Assembly: GCF_020742175.1 (NCBI RefSeq)
Contig: NZ_DYXM01000073.1
Location: 1 to 5,387 of the forward strand
Length of the DNA: 5,387 bases
Source of the DNA: Dietzia timorensis
GTDB taxonomy: Bacteria; Actinomycetota; Actinomycetes; Mycobacteriales; Mycobacteriaceae
Direction of reading: 5' to 3'
The translations under genes and the position numbers were made by a program. The first letter of the stretch is position 1; each line of letters begins with the position of its first letter. Shown here piece by piece: positions 1 to 4,691 of this stretch. The notes beneath the pieces were generated by a model. That model was not told the DNA's origin. It did not search any database and saw nothing but the letters and a program-made list of their open reading frames with translations.

Positions 1-1059
1 TTGTTCGTGCTGTTCCGTTTCCCGCCGGAACGCATCCACCATGTGACGTTCGGTGCCCTCAAGCTCCTCACTCTCGTCCCCCCGCTGGGCTCGCTCCTGC
101 GCCGCTTCCTGGGCGTCAAAGACCCTATCCTCGCGCAAGAGGTGTTCGGGCGGACGTTCCCCGGCCCTCTCGGGCTCGCCGCGGGATTCGACAAGAACGC
201 CGCCGCTCCCGACTCCTGGGGGGCCGTCGGGTTCGGCTATGCCGAGATGGGCACGGTCACGGCCGCTCCGCAGCCGGGTAATCCGACCCCGCGGCTATTC
301 CGCCTCGTCGACGATCGGGCGATCCTCAACCGGATGGGATTCAACAATCACGGCGCGGGCAACGCGGCGAACAACCTGCGCCGCCGCCGCTCGCCGGACC
401 CGGTGGGCATCAACATCGGCAAGACCAAGGTGGTCGAGCCCGATAAGGCCGTCACCGACTACGTCTCGAGTGCGCACATCCTCCACGGGCTCGCCGACTA
501 CCTCGTCGTCAACGTCTCCTCCCCCAACACCCCGGGGCTGCGCGATCTGCAGGCCGTCGACGCTCTGCGTCCGATCCTCGCCGCCGTGCAAGAGGTCTCG
601 AGCATCCCGGTGCTCGTGAAGATCGCCCCCGATCTCGCCGACGCCGACATCGACGCGGTTGCGGACCTCGCGGTCGAACTTGGTCTTGCGGGCATCGTCG
701 CCACGAACACGACGATCTCGCGCGAGGGCCTCGCAACTTCGACACGTGAGGTCGAGTCGATGGGAGCCGGCGGGATCTCCGGTGCCCCCGTGGCTCGCCG
801 CTCCCTCGAGGTCCTCGACCGCCTCTACGCCCGCGCAGGCGAGAAACTCGTGCTCATCTCCGTGGGCGGAATCGAAACAGAAGAGCAGGCTTGGGCGCGC
901 ATCACCCACGGCGCGACTCTCATCCAGGGCTACACCGGGTTCATCTACGGCGGCCCGCTGTGGATGACCCAGATCAACCGCGGCATCGCGAAGCGGCTGC
1001 GCGACGGCGGATTCGCTTCGCTCTCGGAGGCCGTCGGCTCCGCCGTCACTCCCCGATAA
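1..1059 (+). CDS. pyrD: Dihydroorotate dehydrogenase (quinone), class 2; probably 5'-partial
   Basis: Oxidises dihydroorotate to orotate, the fourth step of de novo pyrimidine synthesis. It passes electrons through FMN to membrane quinones. In the 352 residues seen (numbered from base 1), the FMN-site stretch GLAAGFDKN is at about 58-66. Next are EMGTVT (82-87), NRMGFNN (110-116) and NVSSPNTPGL (171-180), where Ser174 matches the catalytic base Ser of class 2 enzymes. PVLVKIAPDL (203-212), ATNTT (234-238), GGISGAPV (257-264), ISVGGI (286-291) and IQGYTGFIYGGP (308-319) follow. The catalytic Ser, rather than Cys, and the N-terminal amphipathic segment with PPERIHH at 8-14 mark the membrane-associated class 2 type. 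The frame opens with TTG at base 1, but family members usually carry a few more residues before the PER-H motif. The true start is therefore probably upstream of the window. It ends at TAA, converging on the PEBP gene. Confidence 0.96.
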   Translation: MFVLFRFPPERIHHVTFGALKLLTLVPPLGSLLRRFLGVKDPILAQEVFGRTFPGPLGLAAGFDKNAAAPDSWGAVGFGYAEMGTVTAAPQPGNPTPRLFRLVDDRAILNRMGFNNHGAGNAANNLRRRRSPDPVGINIGKTKVVEPDKAVTDYVSSAHILHGLADYLVVNVSSPNTPGLRDLQAVDALRPILAAVQEVSSIPVLVKIAPDLADADIDAVADLAVELGLAGIVATNTTISREGLATSTREVESMGAGGISGAPVARRSLEVLDRLYARAGEKLVLISVGGIETEEQAWARITHGATLIQGYTGFIYGGPLWMTQINRGIAKRLRDGGFASLSEAVGSAVTPR

Positions 1060-1139
1060 CAACACCAACCGGACGCACGATCCAGACCCACCACCATGTA
1101 TGACGGCGGACGTGCCGAACACACAAGTCGGCAGAAAGA

Positions 1140-1178
1140 ATTCGGCCGCGCCCAGAAATTTTCCGGGCGCGGCCGAAT
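1140..1178. terminator. Hairpin terminator between convergent genes
   Basis: A perfect 14-bp inverted repeat (1140-1153 with 1165-1178, GC-rich core CGGCCGCGCCC) encloses an 11-nt loop. It lies about 80 bp after the pyrD stop and about 24 bp after the end of the minus-strand PEBP gene. Leaving the stem in the minus direction, the sequence reads TTCTTTCTGC, a modest T-rich tail. In the plus direction there is no T tract. It is best read as the terminator of the minus-strand gene that may also stop pyrD transcripts. Confidence 0.75.
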
Positions 1179-1201
1179 CGCGTGTACGAGTTCTTGAACC
1201 C

Positions 1202-1744
1202 CTAAGCCTCGAAGAGCCCGGTGAGGGTGCCCCGAGCAATGGCCTTGAAGAACATGTTGAATCCGAGGAACGCGACCGAGGAATCATCCTCCATCGGGAG
1301 GGAGTCCTCGCTGATCGCGTGTACGGCGAAGATGTACCGGTGCGGGCCGTGGCCCTCCGGTGGGGCGGCACCGACGAAACCCTTGAACGAGGCGTCGTTG
1401 CGCAGCGTGATGGCGCCCTGCGGGAGATCCCCGGAATCCGGCGTGCCGGCGCCGACGGGCAGAGAGGTCGTGCCTGCCGGGATGTTGGCCACGGCCCAGT
1501 GCCAAAAGCCCGACGCGGTAGGTGCATCCGGGTCGAAGCACGTGACGACGTAGCTTCGCGTGCCCTCCGGGCCCGCCTCCCACGACAGTTGCGGCGACTG
1601 GTCCTCGCCGCCGTCGACGCCCATCTTCCCGGACGTCTGGGCGGTCGGAAGTGTCTGGCCCTCGGTGAAGGTCTCGGACGTGACCTTGAGGGCAGGTAGC
1701 TCCGGGAGAGCGTCGTAAGGGTTCGGGGTACGGAATTGGCTCAT
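1202..1744 (-). CDS. YbhB/YbcL family Raf kinase inhibitor-like protein (PEBP)
   Basis: This is a 180-residue phosphatidylethanolamine-binding-protein family member. Bacterial homologues are small soluble proteins with a conserved anion/phosphate-binding pocket, and their physiological role is largely unsettled. The pocket motifs are visible: SPQLSW at 50-55, DPDAP at 71-75, the FWHW segment at 80-83, and GHGPHRYIF at 131-139, which is the second PEBP signature with its His-Arg. The C-terminal segment FLGFNMFFKAIARGTLTG (159-176) is the usual closing helix and strand. There is no signal peptide or membrane segment, so it is probably cytoplasmic. Length matches the family. The start is fixed by a full AGGAGGT four bases upstream of the ATG. 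It stands alone, convergent with pyrD and divergent from the tRNA gene, with no partner suggesting a specific job. Confidence 0.93.
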   Translation of the reverse strand: MSQFRTPNPYDALPELPALKVTSETFTEGQTLPTAQTSGKMGVDGGEDQSPQLSWEAGPEGTRSYVVTCFDPDAPTASGFWHWAVANIPAGTTSLPVGAGTPDSGDLPQGAITLRNDASFKGFVGAAPPEGHGPHRYIFAVHAISEDSLPMEDDSSVAFLGFNMFFKAIARGTLTGLFEA

Positions 1745-1748
1745 ATCT

Positions 1749-1755
1749 ACCTCCT
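1749..1755 (-). promoter_or_regulatory. Consensus Shine-Dalgarno of the PEBP gene
   Basis: On the minus strand these bases read AGGAGGT, a perfect anti-SD match, four bases before the ATG at 1744. It fixes the start. I could not pick out a convincing -35/-10 pair for this gene in the remaining gap up to the tRNA. The TAG triplet repeat (1771-1779 on the minus strand) is the nearest TA-containing stretch. Confidence 0.8.
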
Positions 1756-1812
1756 GTATGCGGCGTACCTCTACTACTACCAGCGGTCCAGGCTCGTCCG
1801 CAGTGCCGGATT

Positions 1813-1840
1813 TTGCGGTAGAGGGCTAATGGGATAGAGT
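1813..1840 (+). promoter_or_regulatory. Candidate promoter of tRNA-Leu
   Basis: TTGCGG (1813-1818) and TAGAGT (1835-1840) are separated by 16 bp. They match the vegetative -35 and -10 consensus at three and four of six positions. The -10 box ends 46 bp before the mature tRNA 5' end, which allows a short 5' leader for RNase P to remove. It is inferred from pattern only. Confidence 0.4.
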
Positions 1841-1886
1841 TTCTTCTCGGCTCGCAGGAGAGAATATCTCGGCGAGAGGCAACCAC

Positions 1887-1972
1887 GCGCGAGTGGCGGA
1901 ATGGCAGACGCGCTAGCTTGAGGTGCTAGTGTCCTATTAACGGACGTGGGGGTTCAAGTCCCCCCTCGCGCA
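1887..1972 (+). tRNA. tRNA-Leu (anticodon GAG)
   Basis: This 86-nt class II tRNA folds completely by eye. The acceptor stem GCGCGAG (1887-1893) pairs with CTCGCGC (1965-1971), and A1972 is the discriminator base. The anticodon stem CTAGC/GCTAG (1913-1917, 1925-1929) holds the loop TTGAGGT, giving anticodon GAG at 1920-1922, which reads CUC and CUU leucine codons. The long variable arm, with GTCC pairing with GGAC around a short loop (about 1931-1945), is typical of tRNA-Leu and tRNA-Ser. The T arm is GGGGG-TTCAAGT-CCCCC (1948-1964). The bases after the discriminator are CTG, so the 3' CCA is not encoded and must be added by the CCA-adding enzyme. Confidence 0.97.
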
Positions 1973-1982
1973 CTGAAGAAAT

Positions 1983-2025
1983 AGCCCCTGACCTGGGATT
2001 TAGATCCGAGGTCGGGGGCTTCTTC
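1983..2025 (+). terminator. Intrinsic terminator of tRNA-Leu
   Basis: AGCCCCTGACCT (1983-1994) pairs with AGGTCGGGGGCT (2009-2020) over 12 bp with a single G-U. An inner GGAT/ATCC helix (1996-1999 with 2004-2007) closes on a TTAG tetraloop beyond one G-G mismatch. The stem is followed by TCTTCGT. It starts ten bases after the tRNA, so the tRNA appears to be a monocistronic unit. Confidence 0.88.
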
Positions 2026-2108
2026 GTATGCGTTGGGAGCACGAGGTGGCAACGATTCGCGCGAAACGTCCTGAGAGAACATTCGAGACCGGACCGGTCA
2101 CGATATGG

Positions 2109-2533
2109 ATGCGTCGCATGGCTTCGGCCGCAACCGTTGCCCTGACGCTGTTCTAGCTTGCGCGGTTTCCGCAGCTGCCGGAATCGATCCCGACGCACTT
2201 TTCCCTCAGCGGCGATGCCGATGATTGCGGCCCGAGATGGATGCTCTTTCCTCTTATCGCGGTGTTTACCGGGCTCGTACTCGTGGTGGCCTGGATTTCC
2301 ACACGACCGCAAATCTTCAACTATCCGATGGGCATCACGGAATCGAATGCCCAGTCCGCCTATCGCGAGGGCGAACGAATGATGGTGTGGACGCAAGTCG
2401 CGCTCGTGGTGCTGTATGCGGGCGCCGCGGCCTCGACTATCGGGTGGGACGGAGGCATCTTGGTGGCCGCGGGGCTTGTCGGCATGCTTGGTGCGGTTAT
2501 CGCGGGCCTGGTCGCCTTCTTTCCGTGTCGTAG
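2109..2533 (+). pseudogene. Broken DUF1648-type small membrane protein gene
   Basis: In one frame the sequence encodes a short hydrophobic start (MRRMASAATVALTLF), then TAG at 2154-2156. It continues as LARFPQLPESIPTHFSLSGD, the hallmark LP-x-x-IP-x-HF-x-x-x-G-x-x-D motif of DUF1648 proteins. The rest holds three likely membrane helices: about MLFPLIAVFTGLVLVVAWIS (from 2241), VWTQVALVVLYAGAAASTIGW (from 2388), and GGILVAAGLVGMLGAVIAGL (from about 2451). The amber codon cuts the first helix from the motif. The usual Trp-Gly after the motif reads Cys-Gly (TGC). In frame there is no stop where the protein should end: it runs through the palindrome into antisense of the ABC gene. A TAG in another frame at 2531-2533 would end it after a one-base slip. 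No in-frame start lies between the amber codon and ATG 2241, and that ATG has no ribosome binding site. Both ends are approximate. The protein's function is unknown in any case. Confidence 0.6.
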
Positions 2534-2561
2534 GACTGCGTGCACTGTTGCCGGACGGCGA

Positions 2562-2593
2562 AAGGCCGGGGCATCAGCTGATGCCCCGGCCTT
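2562..2593. terminator. Perfect 32-bp palindrome, bidirectional terminator
   Basis: Bases 2562-2593 form an uninterrupted palindrome centred on CAGCTG, with 16-bp arms AAGGCCGGGGCATCAG. As RNA it makes a very stable hairpin with a minimal AGCT loop. It starts 14 bases after the stop codon of the minus-strand ATPase gene, the expected place for the operon's terminator, and runs into TTTCGCC on that strand. On the plus strand the tail CTTGGCTTGTTTGCT is T-rich, so it could also stop transcripts from the broken DUF1648 gene. Confidence 0.8.
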
Positions 2594-2606
2594 GGCTTGT
2601 TTGCTA

Positions 2607-3362
2607 CTAGACGATGTAGAGACGCCCGTCGTCCATGGTGACTTCCCTATCGGCACGATCGGCCGCATCGCGGTCGTGGGTGATGAGGAGCGTGGCCACG
2701 CCCTGCTCCCGCACGACATCGAGAAGCAGATCCATGACGGCGGCCGTCCGCACCGAATCGAGCGCCGAGGTCGGCTCGTCGACGAGCAACAGCTCCGGCG
2801 AGGCCATGAGCGCGCGGGCGAGATTGACCCGCTGGCGCTGACCGCCCGAGAGGGCGCCGGCCTTCCGGTTCATCGACGACTCCAAACCCATCCGTTCGAG
2901 AAGGTACCGGGCGCGCTCCTCGGTTTCGCGGCGCCGGCGACGACCGGCGGCGGTGAAACCGGCGAGCGGATTGTGCAGGCGGTCCATGGCCGTGAGCTGC
3001 TCGAGCGCCGTGAGGGAAGAGACCAGGTTGGACTGCTGAAAGACGATGCCGATGTTTTCTCGGCGCATCTTTGCCTGTTCGCCGTCAGAAAGCTCGGTCA
3101 GTTCCGTTCCCCCGACCTGGACGAACCCGGAGTCGGGACGGATCAGCGTGGCCGCCACCGCCATAAGCGAGGACTTGCCGGAGCCGGAGGCGCCCGTGAG
3201 CGCGACGAGCTCGCCACGATCGACCGACAGGTTGACGTTGTCGACTGCGGTCACGCGCGACGCGCCGTCGGGGAAGGTGAGGGTGACGCCGGACATCTTG
3301 AGCGCGGCGCTATCGTGATGGCCACCGGAGGGGCGTACTTCGTGCTGGATCGCGGTATTCAT
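2607..3362 (-). CDS. ABC transporter ATP-binding protein, MacB/LolD/HrtA type
   Basis: This 251-residue nucleotide-binding subunit hydrolyses ATP to drive the FtsX-like permease encoded just upstream. All ABC motifs are intact: Walker A GASGSGKS at 57-64 (Lys63), Q-loop VFQQ at 107-110, signature LSGGQRQRV at 171-179, Walker B LLLVDE at 191-196 with D-loop SALD at 199-202, and switch His229 in ITHD. The family is the one paired with FtsX-domain permeases (LolD, MacB, HrtA, DevA). An Arg-rich stretch (GRRRRRETEER, 140-150) lies in the helical subdomain. The start is ATG 3362, preceded on the minus strand by AAGGAGT. An in-frame start at 3476 would add 38 non-homologous residues and overlap the permease gene. 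The gap from the permease stop is 46 bp. The HrtA-like heme-export assignment is a guess from gene organisation. Confidence 0.93.
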   Translation of the reverse strand: MNTAIQHEVRPSGGHHDSAALKMSGVTLTFPDGASRVTAVDNVNLSVDRGELVALTGASGSGKSSLMAVAATLIRPDSGFVQVGGTELTELSDGEQAKMRRENIGIVFQQSNLVSSLTALEQLTAMDRLHNPLAGFTAAGRRRRRETEERARYLLERMGLESSMNRKAGALSGGQRQRVNLARALMASPELLLVDEPTSALDSVRTAAVMDLLLDVVREQGVATLLITHDRDAADRADREVTMDDGRLYIV

Positions 3363-3372
3363 GGGAAAGGTG

Positions 3373-3379
3373 ACTCCTT
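3373..3379 (-). promoter_or_regulatory. Ribosome binding site deciding the ATPase start
   Basis: On the minus strand these bases read AAGGAGT, ten bases before the ATG at 3362. The site lies within the 46-bp gap after the permease stop. It supports independent initiation at 3362 rather than at the longer in-frame start at 3476. Confidence 0.65.
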
Positions 3380-3408
3380 GGACGAGCGGTGGACGTTCGA
3401 ATCGGTGA

Positions 3409-4437
3409 CTAGCGGGCTCCGCCGAGCGCGGATAACGGCGATGCGCTGCGGATGAACATCGTGGCTGCGCCCGCACCGGCCAGGCCTAGGGCGAGGAGCA
3501 TGATCGCCGGGAATACGGTTGTTCCTGCGGTGAGGACGAATGGAAGGCCCGAGCCGATCGCCGTGGCGGCGGCGACGGTGATGGCGAGTCCGACGCCCAC
3601 ACCGATGACGAGCACGACAAACGCCTGGCCGAGTGCGTCGCGCATGAGAGACGCAGTGGTGGCGCCGAGTGCCTTGAGTGTTGCGATGTCAGGCATGCGC
3701 TGCACGGTCCACACCGTGAAGAATGCGCCGGTTACGAGTGCGGCGATCGCCATGAGCATCCAGTTGATCGTGGTCAACGTCGTGTTCTCGGCCTTGTAGG
3801 CGGACATCGTCTGGGGCAGATCGGACGCTGCCACGACGGTGGTGTCCGCGGCTACGCCTTCCAGCGCGTCTGCGGGTGCGTCGGAGATGACGGTGGTCGC
3901 GGCTCCCTGGCCCGCGGCCTGTGGCTGCGCGGCCCATTCGGCGCCGTTGGCCCACATGAGCGGCTGGTGACTGTACCAATCATCTCCGGAGACGCCGGCG
4001 ACGGTCTTGGTCCCGTCCCAGAGGTCTACGCTGTCCCCCGTGGTGATACCCGTGGTCTCGGCGAGAGCCGAGGAAATGATGACCTCGCCTGGGGCGGGCG
4101 ACGGAACATCGGGCCGATCTCCCGACACCGCCGCGACGGACACCGGCTCCTCGCCGACCGTCGAACGGCTGAAGGCTACCGAGGTATAGGGGCCCTTCTC
4201 GGCGATCGCGTTGATCTGCTCGTCGGTAAGTGCCGAGCGATCGAGACTCGGATCGCCGGTGCCGGAGACGACGGCGCTCGTCCCGCCGAGCGTGTCGAGA
4301 GCGGCGATATTGCGGTGCTCCAGGCCGCCGGTGAGTCCGGAGAGGAAGCTCACGAGCAGCGCCACGAGGGCGACCGTGACGGTGATGAGCGCGAACCGGC
4401 CCTTCGCCGACCGCAGCTCCCGAATTCCTACGAACAT
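3409..4437 (-). CDS. FtsX-like ABC transporter permease (HrtB-like)
   Basis: This 342-residue integral membrane subunit has the four-helix FtsX/MacB layout. Helix 1 is at about 15-38, after a short positively charged N-terminus (MFVGIRELRSAKGRF). An extracytoplasmic domain spans about 40-220. Helices 2-4 lie at about 222-245, 268-294 and 307-329. Between helices 2 and 3 is the family's cytoplasmic coupling segment VQRMPDIATLKALGAT (245-260), and the C-terminus ends in SPLSALGG, the typical FtsX-family tail. The pattern matches actinobacterial permeases often labelled HrtB-like (heme export). That substrate is not shown by the sequence, and lipid, peptide or antibiotic export is equally possible. 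ATG 4437 is preceded by AAGGGA (4446-4451 on the plus strand) eight bases upstream. It is the first gene of a two-gene operon with the ATPase downstream. No two-component regulator, as found next to hrtBA in corynebacteria, lies inside the window. Confidence 0.92.
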   Translation of the reverse strand: MFVGIRELRSAKGRFALITVTVALVALLVSFLSGLTGGLEHRNIAALDTLGGTSAVVSGTGDPSLDRSALTDEQINAIAEKGPYTSVAFSRSTVGEEPVSVAAVSGDRPDVPSPAPGEVIISSALAETTGITTGDSVDLWDGTKTVAGVSGDDWYSHQPLMWANGAEWAAQPQAAGQGAATTVISDAPADALEGVAADTTVVAASDLPQTMSAYKAENTTLTTINWMLMAIAALVTGAFFTVWTVQRMPDIATLKALGATTASLMRDALGQAFVVLVIGVGVGLAITVAAATAIGSGLPFVLTAGTTVFPAIMLLALGLAGAGAATMFIRSASPLSALGGAR

Positions 4438-4477
4438 GATGTGAATCCCTTCGTTATTTCGCTACCTTCCACTCAAG

Positions 4478-4495
4478 GCGGTTTCCAGCGGTTTC
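4478..4495. repeat. 10-bp-period direct repeat, possible operator of the ABC operon
   Basis: GCGGTTTC occurs at 4478-4485 and again at 4488-4495, separated by CA. The period is therefore 10 bp, about one helical turn. It sits 41-58 bp upstream of the permease start codon, where a promoter or its activator site would be. On the minus strand a weak -35/-10 pair (TGGAAA, then TAGCGA 17 bp on) overlaps its downstream copy. Tandem same-face repeats are a common layout for response-regulator binding, but no protein can be assigned. Confidence 0.4.
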
Positions 4496-4618
4496 ACATC
4501 GGTATGAGGTCTGGCCCTGCATCAATCGTTCGGTTGAGTGACCGATAGCCGGAAGTCGTGCCGGCGGCTCATCCTCGGACGCCCGAAGGCGGCGGAATAC
4601 GAGTGCGAAGGTTGAGAT

Positions 4619-4647
4619 TGGGGACGGCACAGGCGGATGCCTACACT
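4619..4647 (+). promoter_or_regulatory. Candidate promoter of the zinc-ribbon SDR gene
   Basis: TTGGGG (4619-4624) and TACACT (4642-4647) are spaced by 17 bp. They match the vegetative -35 and -10 at three and four of six positions. A transcript would begin near 4654 and leave a 5' leader of about 38 nt. The spacing and position are good but the -35 is weak. Confidence 0.45.
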
Positions 4648-4691
4648 TGGACTCTGGCGGGGACAGGACCGCGAGCAGGCGAAAGGGAGCA

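Noticed and set aside
295..1527. 410-residue minus-strand open frame
   Set aside because: It is antisense to pyrD and overlaps the PEBP gene in another frame. Its composition is that of a shadow frame in GC-rich DNA.
1100..1699. 199-residue plus-strand open frame
   Set aside because: It crosses the terminator hairpin and is antisense to the PEBP gene, whose family motifs are intact.
2087..2099. GACCGGACCGGTC near-repeat with a GACCGGTC palindrome
   Set aside because: It is short, in GC-rich DNA, and not positioned near any supported start; nothing sets it apart from chance.
1926..2396. 156-residue minus-strand open frame ending in VREGGLEPPRPLIGH
   Set aside because: The GGLEPPRP tail is the well-known false translation of the antisense strand of a tRNA-Leu gene. 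The rest is antisense to the DUF1648 remnant and has no domain character.
2241..3455. 404-residue plus-strand open frame
   Set aside because: Only its first ~95 residues look like protein (the DUF1648 remnant). The rest is read through the palindrome and antisense to the ABC ATPase gene, whose motifs are complete on the other strand.
3363..3476. N-terminal extension of the ABC ATPase to a start at 3476
   Set aside because: The 38 extra residues have no family similarity and overlap the permease 3' end. ATG 3362 has its own AAGGAGT ribosome binding site.
4498..4546. ATCGGT (4498-4503) and ACCGAT (4541-4546) inverted repeat in the divergent intergenic region
   Set aside because: The arms are only six bases and are separated by 37 bp, which is easily chance in this composition.
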